A DNA stretch of 64,000 nt from Chitinimonas arctica (GTDB taxonomy: Bacteria; Pseudomonadota; Gammaproteobacteria; Burkholderiales; Chitinimonadaceae), in assembly GCF_007431345.1 (NCBI RefSeq), contig NZ_CP041730.1, forward strand, positions 5,208,001 through 5,272,000, given 5' to 3'. Of the stretch, positions 1 to 7,746 are shown in pieces. Positions within the stretch are counted from its first letter, which is position 1. The number at the start of each line of letters is the position of its first letter. Made by a program: the position numbers and the translations under genes. The notes below the pieces were generated by a model. It was not told the origin of the DNA. It did not search any database and worked only from the letters and a program-made list of their open reading frames with translations.

Positions 1-492
1 CAGCGGGGCGATACGGTAATACAGCTGGTCGTTGGCCAGCGCGTTCATAGGGTAGATGAGCAAGGCCCGCACACCTGGTTTGTCGGGTTCTGGATCAGTG
101 AGCAGCATATGAGCGATCGGGTACAGAAAAGTCTCGGTTTTACCGCTGCCGGTACCCGTGGCAACCAGCAGGCTCTTACCGTCCCGCGCAGCGTGTTCCA
201 AAGCACGCTGTTGATGCAAATGCAATTGCCGGCTTGCGGTGGGGAGCGCCGCAAGGGCATCGTGCAGAAAGCCGCCCTGGCCTTGGGTCAGTTCCGCTAG
301 GCTCGCCCCCTTCTCAAAATCCGGGAGCGCTTCCACGTACGGTCCGTCTACCAGACACTGTTTCGACAATTCCGTACGAAAGCGCTCAGCCAGCAGCGGG
401 TAGCGGCGGCTAATCGGCAGAGCCGTGGCAATGTAGCGCCCAAGTACCAACTTGAGTTCCTCAACGAGGGCAATTGGATTGGACTCGTTCAT
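1..492 (-). CDS. YprA/DruE-like DEAD/DEAH helicase, N-terminal part (runs off window)
   Basis: The first 164 residues of a superfamily 2 helicase read from an ATG at 492 and leave the window at base 1. Helicase motif I (GTGSGKTE) lies near residue 130 and motif Ia (LIYPMNALANDQ) near residue 150. The wording of these motifs is typical of the large YprA-like/DUF1998-associated helicases, which include DrmA (DISARM) and DruE (Druantia). The start overlaps the end of the preceding 1159-residue gene by 32 bases, so the two are probably translationally coupled. Which family it belongs to depends on the missing C-terminus. Helicase call firm, system assignment inferred. Confidence 0.8.
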   Translation of the reverse strand, partial: MNESNPIALVEELKLVLGRYIATALPISRRYPLLAERFRTELSKQCLVDGPYVEALPDFEKGASLAELTQGQGGFLHDALAALPTASRQLHLHQQRALEHAARDGKSLLVATGTGSGKTETFLYPIAHMLLTDPEPDKPGVRALLIYPMNALANDQLYYRIAPL

Positions 493-3400
493 GATCTTTC
501 TCTCTGTAGTCAGCTGTTAGGACCAGTTCCCACAAAAGCAGGTAGTAGGCGAACAACGCTTCGCCAATCTGAAGCAGGAAAGCCAGCGGCTTGTCGAGTG
601 GGATATCGGCGCTGTCAAGCTGGTTCAGGTGACGCTGTAAGGCACCGGGCTGGCGCGCCTCCTGACGACAAGCGAAGGCAAGGCCAGCAAGGAGGTGGGC
701 GATATTTCCCAGATTTTCCCGTTCCTGAAGGACCTGGTCGTCAACGACTTCATCGGGGCAGGCTGGCCAAGGAGTGAGATGTGGAGCTTGACCACGCCAG
801 GCGAGTGGAACACCACGTTCCCCAAGGGTAGGCATCATCCGGTGAGCGTGTTGGGCCAGCCCGATTCCTTGCCCTCGCCAGATGTCATTGCCCACCAGCG
901 TACGCTCGTAGGCTACTTCCAGCGCACGCCAGGCATGGCGGTAGTGCAATGGTCCCAAATAGTCCTTAGGTCCCGGCAGGAAAGCATCGTCGCTGATCTG
1001 GTAGACATATCCCAGTTCGGGCACGCCACACATGGCGTTTACATATCGTTGCGGGTCGAACCCTTTGGGCGCGGATCCCTGGCTAGAGATAGCCGCAAAA
1101 TTGGCGCAACCGGCTGCCGGGGCAAAGTGAAGGAGATCAGGGAACAGCATCGGCCACTGCTCATATATGCCCCCCATCGCCCGTAGCGCACGCGAGAGTG
1201 GATGCGGCTTTTCATGCACCCGTCTGTATTCCTGCGCCGGTAGAGCGAACAACCCAGGCAATGCCGCCGTAATCACAAGCTGGGGTAGCCAACTCGCCGA
1301 CGTCTCCTCCGGCGGCGGCATGGCAGCCAGGTCGGCAAGCGGAGTGAGCACTTGTGCTTCCCGCCCCCGCCATCGTTCAGTCAATGCCTTCCAGGTGGCG
1401 GCCAACCAGGTTAAGTTATCCCAAGCCTCTTGTGCATAGCAAACTAGCAGGGCGACATGGACCCGCTGCAGCAGCCGACACGCGGGCAAATCCTCTAGTC
1501 CGTTCACCAAACCCAGCCATTCCTTCTGGACCAGAATTTGGCCGCCGTTGCCTAACAGTAAACCGGCGGCGAATACATCCTGACGACTATTCTCCAGATG
1601 TCCCCACACGCCCCTTATCTGACCATCCAGCTTGAATAACCAGGCCCCAGCTGGCCAGAAGCTCAGGTTGATATAAAGCTGCGCATCATGGCCGCCTTCT
1701 TTTCCGTCCAACACCATGAGCCTGGCGCGTCCAAAGCGAGTGTTTGTCCACTCACCCGCGTTGGCGTGCAACTTGAAGAGATCGTCGTCTCCGGACAACA
1801 GTGCCGTAGCGTGTACCGACAGCGCCTCCAAGTGCTCCGATACATGAAATCCCATAACGAATTGACCGCTTTGCACCTGGGCCGAGAATCGGCTGACCGC
1901 ATGAGGTTGCGCCAGCCGCAGCAGAGCGTGTTCCACGCCGGTGTTCTCGTTCACATAAACCAGCGTGTGAGACTGCGGCGTAAGGCGGCTTGCCAAGAAG
2001 GTGGCGGGCAGCACCTTAGTAGCTCGGTGAGCGAAACCCACCCGCTCCGACCATTCTCCAAGGCGCAGAATGCCGTCGTCGCTGGCGATGACCACGATCT
2101 GTTTGGTGGAGGTAAGGGAGACAACTTCCGTACTACCTAAGGTTCGTCGGAGGCGGTTGCCTATCCCTCCCTCGGCTACGTCCTCCACCTCCACAAATAT
2201 GCCGGGCACGTTCCAAGTCAGGCTTTGTTGGCGTTTTTCGCCTAAGGCAAAAACCAGTCGCACGACGCGCGCGTTGCTGTTTCTGAGTATCAAGTCATCG
2301 CCGCTTCGCTCCACGTTCTCGCTAAACTCGAGTCTCAGGTTTTCGGGCCAGGATGTGCAGCGGAAGCGCATCCCCTGCCTGATCTCCTTCAAGCCTAGCC
2401 AGTACAGACTGGCACAGCGTAGCAGCACCCGTGGTTCTCCAGCGCGTCGCAGCTCAACTAAGATGTGCATTAGGCCGGGCTTCCAACCTGCGTGCAAAGC
2501 CTGGCCGGATATGCTCACCGTGTCCTGGCCCGCCGAATCCAGGTCGAGCGAGACTACCCGTGCTTCACCTCTGTCGCCGGGCAGCAGCGTGAGCTCATAG
2601 CGTGCAGTTGTGGTCAGCCAGTCGGCAGGCATTTCCACCACCAGATCGAGCGCGCCGTGACGGAACTCCATACCTTCCTTGCTAGCATGGAGATCGCCTA
2701 GCCAACGGGCCAAGGGTTGGCTGTCCGCGTGTACGTGCAGCTGCGCTGGTCCGTTGCTGATGACGCAGTGTTCGCCAGGCCGCAGAAGTAGTGAAAAGGA
2801 AACCAATCGCGGATCATCCGAAATCTCTTCGGTATCCAATCCAGTGGGTTCGAAACGAGCCAGCGCTGTATAGGCACCAGGCGGCAGCGTTAGAGGCTCC
2901 GGCTGCGCAAGTTGACCACGGCCTGCCAGACGCCCGGTGTCAGAAAATAAGAGTAGCCGGTTGGTTTTGCAGTCATCCCACAAGGAGGCTAGCAATTTTT
3001 GCCCACCAGAATGGCCGTGTACCGACAGTAGGCGCGGAAGAGACTGGCTAATGAGGAGAAATCGATCCTCGGCTCCGGTGCGGTATTGCCGGGTGGCGCC
3101 ATCCACATCCACCGTCCATTCCTGCTCTTCGCCTCCGGGAAAGAACACACCCAAATAACCACTATGGAAGACCACGCGTGGCAGTGTGGCGCGGCGCAAT
3201 GTGGATGCCTCGCCATTTTTGAACGCTTTTGCCATTGCCACTTCGAGCTGGTTGGTCTGGCCCTGTGGCTGCCCGCCCGCGGCATGCACCCTCAAGAAGA
3301 CGCGCGTATAGAACCCGAACCGATCAAATTCCAGCGCCTTGCGCGCTGTCTGACTAAACGGCAGGTCCAACTTCGCATCTAGAGCAGCTTGCCAACTGCC

Positions 3401-3940
3401 GATGGCTTCGGGATCATCGTCGTCCGGCAAGCCGACCCTGCGGGCGAATGACAACATCCTCTGTGCCAGATCGTCCACGAAGGGAAGAGGCACCCCGGCT
3501 TGACGGAGATACTCATTTGCCATGTAGTGCGGGCCGGACATGCGTGACGATGGCTCAAGACCAAGATGCAGCAATGCCCGACGGAAGGCCTGCCAAAGCC
3601 GCTCGCGTTCAGCCTGACCAGGTTCCACATTCAGACGCAAAGCTGTTTGAATGTGCGGATAAAGTGAAAAACGCCCGCTTTGTCCCATCCCGCGCATCAC
3701 ATGCCATGCCAGATTGACCGCAAACAAAGCGGGGAATTTTTCAAGGCGATGGACGTATCCTTTCACAGTCGGCTCTTCGCCAATCGCCTTGTCCATCGCT
3801 TGGCGCATCTCCGTAGTCAGCGTCTCCCCCAGCAACCCCAAGAAAGGGATGTCACTTTTCCGGATCGCTATCAAAACCGACTTCTCTGACTGGGAGAGCC
3901 ATAGCCAGAGACGGACTTCATCTGAAGATTGGATAGGCAT
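461..3940 (-). CDS. Large 1159-residue protein, candidate DruH-like defence component
   Basis: This 1159-residue protein has no signal peptide, clear membrane segment or recognisable enzymatic motif. It starts at ATG 3940 with an AGGAA ribosome site seven bases upstream. Its stop lies inside the downstream helicase gene. In Druantia type III a protein of roughly this size (DruH, unknown function) is encoded directly before a very large helicase (DruE), and this pair matches that arrangement. I did not recognise the family from sequence alone, so the DruH assignment is inference from size, order, overlap and the helicase motifs. The tail around residues 970-1120 is rich in Trp, His and Pro and looks like a folded domain. 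Confidence 0.75.
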   Translation of the reverse strand: MPIQSSDEVRLWLWLSQSEKSVLIAIRKSDIPFLGLLGETLTTEMRQAMDKAIGEEPTVKGYVHRLEKFPALFAVNLAWHVMRGMGQSGRFSLYPHIQTALRLNVEPGQAERERLWQAFRRALLHLGLEPSSRMSGPHYMANEYLRQAGVPLPFVDDLAQRMLSFARRVGLPDDDDPEAIGSWQAALDAKLDLPFSQTARKALEFDRFGFYTRVFLRVHAAGGQPQGQTNQLEVAMAKAFKNGEASTLRRATLPRVVFHSGYLGVFFPGGEEQEWTVDVDGATRQYRTGAEDRFLLISQSLPRLLSVHGHSGGQKLLASLWDDCKTNRLLLFSDTGRLAGRGQLAQPEPLTLPPGAYTALARFEPTGLDTEEISDDPRLVSFSLLLRPGEHCVISNGPAQLHVHADSQPLARWLGDLHASKEGMEFRHGALDLVVEMPADWLTTTARYELTLLPGDRGEARVVSLDLDSAGQDTVSISGQALHAGWKPGLMHILVELRRAGEPRVLLRCASLYWLGLKEIRQGMRFRCTSWPENLRLEFSENVERSGDDLILRNSNARVVRLVFALGEKRQQSLTWNVPGIFVEVEDVAEGGIGNRLRRTLGSTEVVSLTSTKQIVVIASDDGILRLGEWSERVGFAHRATKVLPATFLASRLTPQSHTLVYVNENTGVEHALLRLAQPHAVSRFSAQVQSGQFVMGFHVSEHLEALSVHATALLSGDDDLFKLHANAGEWTNTRFGRARLMVLDGKEGGHDAQLYINLSFWPAGAWLFKLDGQIRGVWGHLENSRQDVFAAGLLLGNGGQILVQKEWLGLVNGLEDLPACRLLQRVHVALLVCYAQEAWDNLTWLAATWKALTERWRGREAQVLTPLADLAAMPPPEETSASWLPQLVITAALPGLFALPAQEYRRVHEKPHPLSRALRAMGGIYEQWPMLFPDLLHFAPAAGCANFAAISSQGSAPKGFDPQRYVNAMCGVPELGYVYQISDDAFLPGPKDYLGPLHYRHAWRALEVAYERTLVGNDIWRGQGIGLAQHAHRMMPTLGERGVPLAWRGQAPHLTPWPACPDEVVDDQVLQERENLGNIAHLLAGLAFACRQEARQPGALQRHLNQLDSADIPLDKPLAFLLQIGEALFAYYLLLWELVLTADYREKDHERVQSNCPR

Positions 3941-4009
3941 TTCTTATTCCTAACCAAAGCAAACAAGCCGCCAAATACACAGTTTTGGCAATTTGACAAC
4001 GTTGGTCGA

Positions 4010-4517
4010 TCATATCGGCAACCCAGCCCGCAACATCTTCTCTCGCAGCTCTGTCGCTCGTACGGGGTCCAGTGTGTTGTTGAACAACGCCCTAACCTCA
4101 GCAGTCTTGGCGTCGAACTGTTCCACGAGGTCTTTGATGCGATAGCCATGCCGAGTCAGCGTCGGTTCCAGGTCGTCGATCTGGCGCGACAGCACGTTCT
4201 CGACCACTTCGGCGGGCATCCACCTGCTCTTCTTCCCAGTCCATAATCCCCTGAAAGGTGTGGTTTAGCACGATCAGCTCGGAGGACAACATCACGTTGG
4301 AGTTACCCGCATAGGCTCGCCACGCGGCATGGAAGCGTTTATTGCTACCCCCGCGAATTTCCGCAAGGTGCTCCTCCATGCGGACCAGCCAATTGCGGCT
4401 GGTTATTCCAATGTAGAAAACCTCGTCTAGGACACCCTCGTCATGATCCATGAAGACGATGCTGTGCGCGTAACCCTGATGGCCCTCGGCTACATCGCCA
4501 TAGCCGACCATGAGCAC
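4010..4517 (-). pseudogene. GIY-YIG domain protein, frameshifted
   Basis: The frame opening at GTG 4517 (or ATG 4511) encodes a GIY-YIG-like core with the string FYIGITSRNW followed by a conserved Arg/Glu helix, typical of GIY-YIG nucleases. After the residues DWEEEQ, near 4220, that frame turns into an Arg/Gly/Pro-rich tail. A natural-looking charged C-terminus ending in REKMLRAGLPI continues in another frame from about 4219 to 4010. One base gained or lost near 4220 explains this. It lies just upstream of the helicase locus on the same strand and may be part of it. The alternative is two separate overlapping small genes. Confidence 0.5.
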
Positions 4518-4747
4518 CTGAAGCGGTATGCTGATAACTCGTGTCGGCCGGCCTCTTCCTTGACTTGGATATGCAATACAACCCTCTGTTGCCCCTCAGG
4601 GCGGGCGAATTGAGGGTGCTCGAAGTACGCCTTCCATTGTATGTCCGTGCGCTTGGTCTTTGCGTCATAGCTGAAGACGACGACAGCATCGATCTGTGCC
4701 ATTTCGCATACGTGGAGCTTGCGCTCCTGCTGATTGTGTTCCAGCAA
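4490..4747 (-). CDS. Small hypothetical protein, 5' end uncertain
   Basis: This open frame reads as natural protein (for example KTKRTDIQWKAYFEH) but has no recognised domain. The first ATG is at 4702 and a TTG lies at 4747. The frame stays open, with plausible sequence, back to a stop near 4890 but shows no ATG there, so the true 5' end may be lost. It overlaps the start of the GIY-YIG frame by about 28 bases. It is either a coupled upstream gene or the N-terminal part of the same gene separated by a second frameshift. It lies in the same frame as the C-terminal GIY-YIG fragment. Confidence 0.35.
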   Translation of the reverse strand: MLEHNQQERKLHVCEMAQIDAVVVFSYDAKTKRTDIQWKAYFEHPQFARPEGQQRVVLHIQVKEEAGRHELSAYRFRCSWSAMAM

Positions 4748-5205
4748 GCGCCAAGGGATGCTACCGACTGCGGGGGAACAGTTGCACTCGGAATTCTTCA
4801 GGAACGTCTCTAGCTGGAAGTATAAGCAGACACCGGCAATGACCCGATGCGGCCGTGCCCAATATGCCCGAGCAAATGATGCATGGCTTTGAGCTCAAGG
4901 TACTGCAAATGCGCTGAACTAGGTACCCTCTTTGCGGGGAGCAATTTCATGGATGCACCTACGTCCTTCTTGCTTTGGCATGTGTCCAAAGACAGCCTGG
5001 CGAACCATTGGCCCGACGCGCTACAGCACTGCTAAATCATTTGCAAATAGCCTGTGCCGGCTGCGGTGCAATGCAAGCTGAGACGACTGAATGCAAGCTC
5101 GTTTGCAGCGGTGTGAGTTTAGACCATTGATCAGTAGCATCTAGTCTGAGCTGGCAATTGCATCCAAAGCGAGCCGGACTGGTTTCAAACGCAAGTCGCT
5201 ACAAC
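4748..5205. other. Intergenic, no intact gene seen
   Basis: No open frame on either strand looks like a full gene. The minus strand to about 4890 is open in the frame of the small protein at 4490-4747. The rest has stops in all frames and no clear promoter, RNA or repeat. It separates the defence-type locus from the gene remnants that follow. Confidence 0.5.
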
Positions 5206-5310
5206 TATGGTGGCCGTTTGGTACGTTTAAATATCGGTCTGGAAAACCCCCAAGATCTTATCGCCGACCTACAACAAGCATTCGAATTTTCTGGTGTTGG
5301 GTCCAATTGA
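5206..5310 (+). pseudogene. C-terminal remnant of a MetC-like cystathionine lyase
   Basis: The last 34 codons of a Cys/Met-metabolism PLP enzyme survive here. The frame reads YGGRLVRLNIGLENPQDLI and continues to a TGA at 5308. This matches the terminal motif of cystathionine beta-lyases (RLHIGLEDVDDLIADL in E. coli MetC). Upstream the frame is open for some codons but no longer resembles the family, and the catalytic domain is absent. It is a decayed fragment, probably left by a rearrangement. Confidence 0.6.
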
Positions 5311-5345
5311 CCTCGTAGCACGGCCAATGGCGCTGCTACCTTTCC

Positions 5346-5489
5346 TTGGCCGAGATGCTGCGGGGCCGGATCGAATCCAAACCCAACCCGCTGGAACCCG
5401 CCCTGGCCGTCACCGCCAGCTTCGGCATCGCGGCCAGCAATGGACGCGGCCTGGACAACGCCCACAGCCTGCTGGCCGCCACCTGCCCC
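5346..5489 (+). pseudogene. Remnant of a GGDEF (diguanylate cyclase) domain
   Basis: About 48 codons resemble the C-terminal third of a GGDEF domain: a helix LAEMLRGRIESKP followed by the strand LAVTASFGIAASNGRGL. Neither the GGDEF signature nor the end of the domain is present, and the frame then runs into the antisense end of the CusF-like gene. It begins 36 bases after the cystathionine lyase remnant, so the two fragments mark a rearranged junction. Confidence 0.55.
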
Positions 5490-5819
5490 TCATTGCGCCG
5501 CATCGGCGGGCTGGATGCTGGTCACCACAAACCCCTCGGCCCGCTTCTCCACGCTGAAGCGTATCTTGTCGCCGGGCTTTGCCGAAGCGAGTAGCGCAGG
5601 GTCGCTCACCTTGAACACCATCGTCATCGGCGGCATACCCAAGTTTGCGATCTCACCATGCTTGATGGTGATCTTTTTCTGTTCCGGATCGACTTTCCTG
5701 ACCTCGCCATCGGTCAAGGCCTGGGTGGCAGACGCGCCTGTTGCGAGCGCGGGAGCGTCGCCCGAAGCAATGGCGGCACCGGTCATCAGTAGCGCGGCGA
5801 CAAAGATGGGCTTGATCAT
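5490..5819 (-). CDS. cusF: CusF-like periplasmic copper-binding protein
   Basis: A 109-residue exported protein with a signal peptide over roughly residues 1-19 and a small beta-barrel of the CusF type. Candidate copper ligands are His54 and the methionines of GMPPMTM (residues 61-67), the typical CusF MxM signature. The ATG at 5819 is chosen because an AGGAGA ribosome site lies seven bases upstream; a longer reading is open but unsupported. It is the last gene of a four-gene copper operon (TolC-like, multicopper oxidase, cupredoxin, CusF). It likely carries Cu(I) in the periplasm. Confidence 0.85.
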   Translation of the reverse strand: MIKPIFVAALLMTGAAIASGDAPALATGASATQALTDGEVRKVDPEQKKITIKHGEIANLGMPPMTMVFKVSDPALLASAKPGDKIRFSVEKRAEGFVVTSIQPADAAQ

Positions 5820-5839
5820 GGTAATGCTCTCCTGAGTTT

Positions 5840-6337
5840 TCATGGCTTGCTGGGTACGACGGTGATGCGGCCAACCATGCCTGCCTCGAAGTGGCCAGGA
5901 ATCAGGCAACCGAACAGGAACTCGCCGGGTTGATTGAATTGCCAGTTGATCACCTGCTGTTTGGCCGGAGGAACGTGCGCCATATAGGGTTCGTCGTGTT
6001 CCATGTCCGGAAACTTCTTCATGACCTCGGCGTGCTCCTGGAGTTTCCGCGCGGAACCGAGGACCAGTTCATGCATAAGCTTGCCCTTGTTGGTGAGCAC
6101 CAGGCGGATGGTTTCGCCCTGTTTCACGGTCAATTTGTCGGGGCTGTAGCGCATGGTGTCGTCCATGCTGATCTGGATCGTGCGGCGGACCTGCTTCGGG
6201 TCGCCTTCCCGGCCGAAGTCATGCTGGTCGTCCGAGATGGCTGCCTTCATTTTCTTGTCATGTTCTTCGCCGCCATGTGCCCAGGCCGGGACTGGCAGAA
6301 AGCTTGCGGCCAACAGTAAGGCAGATAGGGATTTCAC
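5840..6337 (-). CDS. Cupredoxin-family periplasmic blue copper protein
   Basis: A 165-residue protein with a Sec signal peptide (cleavage after AWA, about residue 20) and a cupredoxin domain at residues 55-162. The type 1 copper ligands are visible: His89 in LMHEL, Cys144 and His149 in CLIPGHFEAGM, and Met154. The GTG start at 6337 has GGAG eight bases upstream. Met- and His-rich stretches (residues 21-40, 104-121) may bind extra copper. It lies 22 bases after the multicopper oxidase gene, suggesting an electron-transfer or copper-sequestering role beside it. Confidence 0.87.
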   Translation of the reverse strand: MKSLSALLLAASFLPVPAWAHGGEEHDKKMKAAISDDQHDFGREGDPKQVRRTIQISMDDTMRYSPDKLTVKQGETIRLVLTNKGKLMHELVLGSARKLQEHAEVMKKFPDMEHDEPYMAHVPPAKQQVINWQFNQPGEFLFGCLIPGHFEAGMVGRITVVPSKP

Positions 6338-6359
6338 GGTTTGCTCCGACTGGGTAAGT

Positions 6360-7730
6360 TCAATGGCCACCGTGGCCACTGGGTTTGATAACGGTGACGG
6401 TCTTGTCGTCCGCCTTGGCGGTGCTGGCGCGGGTGGGTTCGGCGAGCTCGCCGGTCCACTCGTAAGCCACGGTTCCCTTGGGGTATTGGTAGGGGCCGGG
6501 ATCCTTGTAATCGCCGGGTTGGAGCTTGTCGCGCACTTTGAAGGTGGTGAACATCCCGCCCATCTCGATGGGGCCGAACTGCCCCATGCCGGTCATCATC
6601 GGCAGCGTATTGTCCGGCAGGGGCATCTCCATTTCCCCCATGTCCGCCATGCCGCGGTCCCCCATGACCATGTAGTCGGGCACCAGCTTCTGGATCTTGT
6701 CGACGATGCCCCGGTGATCGACGCCGATCATGGTGGGTACATCGTGGCCCATGGCATTCATCGTGTGGTGCGATTTGTGGCAATGGAATGCCCAGTCGCC
6801 GGGCCGGTTGGCGACGAACTCGATGGCCCGCATCTGGCCTACCGCCACATCGGTGGTCACCTCGGGCCAGCGGGCCGATCTGGGTACCCAGCCGCCATCG
6901 GTGCAGGTGACTTCGAAGTTCACCCCATGCAGGTGGATGGGATGGTTGGTCATGGTCAGATTGCCGATACGGATGCGTACGCGTTCATTGGTGCGCGCCA
7001 CCAGGGAGTCGATGCCGGGGAAGGCCCGGCTGTTCCAGGTCCACAGGTTGAAGTCGGTCATCGTGTTGATTTTCGGCGTATAGCTGCCAGGGTCGATGTC
7101 ATAGGCGTTGATCAGGAACACATAGTCCCGGTCGACCCGCATGAAATCCGGATTCTTCGGATGAACCACCAGGAAGCCCATCATACCCATGGCCATCTGG
7201 GTCATCTCGTCGGCATGCGGGTGGTACATAAAGGTGCCGGACTTGGTCATTTCGAATTCGTAGACGAAGGTCTTGCCCGGCTTGATCTGTGGTTGGTTGA
7301 GGCCGCCCACGCCATCCATGCCATTGGGCAGCAGGATGCCGTGCCAGTGGACCGTGGTGTGCTCGGGCAGCTTGTTGGTAACGAAAATGCGGACCTTGTC
7401 ACCCTCCACGCATTCAATCGTCGGGCCCGGGCTCTGGCCGTTGTAGCCCCACAGCCTGGCCTTCATGCCGGGAGCGATTTCGCGCACCACGGGTTCGGCG
7501 ACCAGGTGGAATTCTTTCCAGCCGTTCTTCATACGCCACGGCAGGGTCCAGCCATTGAGCGTTGCCACCGGCTGGTAGGGGCGGCCGCTTTGCGGGTGCT
7601 GCGGAGGCTGCATGTCCGCGCTGGACCGGGTGGCCGCCTCCGGCAAGCCGGCTGCACCGGCCCGCGATACGGTGGCGGCGCCGAGCAGGCCGGCGGCGGC
7701 GCATTGCAGGAAATCGCGTCGATTCGTCAT
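6360..7730 (-). CDS. Multicopper oxidase, Tat-exported (CopA/CueO type)
   Basis: This 456-residue laccase-like oxidase probably oxidises Cu(I) to less toxic Cu(II) in the periplasm. The Tat signal is at residues 2-27 (NRRDFLQ then a hydrophobic stretch). All four copper motifs are present: HWHG at 128, HPH at 170, HPIHLHG at 263 and HCHKSHHTMNAM at 316. This gives the full type 1, 2 and 3 ligand set with Met327 as axial ligand. A Met/Gly/Asp-rich segment near residues 355-385 resembles the Met-rich copper-binding inserts of CueO/PcoA. ATG 7730 is chosen because the Tat signal starts there; the upstream extension has biased composition. Confidence 0.9.
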   Translation of the reverse strand: MTNRRDFLQCAAAGLLGAATVSRAGAAGLPEAATRSSADMQPPQHPQSGRPYQPVATLNGWTLPWRMKNGWKEFHLVAEPVVREIAPGMKARLWGYNGQSPGPTIECVEGDKVRIFVTNKLPEHTTVHWHGILLPNGMDGVGGLNQPQIKPGKTFVYEFEMTKSGTFMYHPHADEMTQMAMGMMGFLVVHPKNPDFMRVDRDYVFLINAYDIDPGSYTPKINTMTDFNLWTWNSRAFPGIDSLVARTNERVRIRIGNLTMTNHPIHLHGVNFEVTCTDGGWVPRSARWPEVTTDVAVGQMRAIEFVANRPGDWAFHCHKSHHTMNAMGHDVPTMIGVDHRGIVDKIQKLVPDYMVMGDRGMADMGEMEMPLPDNTLPMMTGMGQFGPIEMGGMFTTFKVRDKLQPGDYKDPGPYQYPKGTVAYEWTGELAEPTRASTAKADDKTVTVIKPSGHGGH

Positions 7731-7746
7731 TGGGTTCCTCGGTGCA

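Noticed and set aside
5205..5465. Minus-strand open frame over the remnant region
   Set aside because: No similarity and the opposite strand carries recognisable MetC-like and GGDEF pieces.
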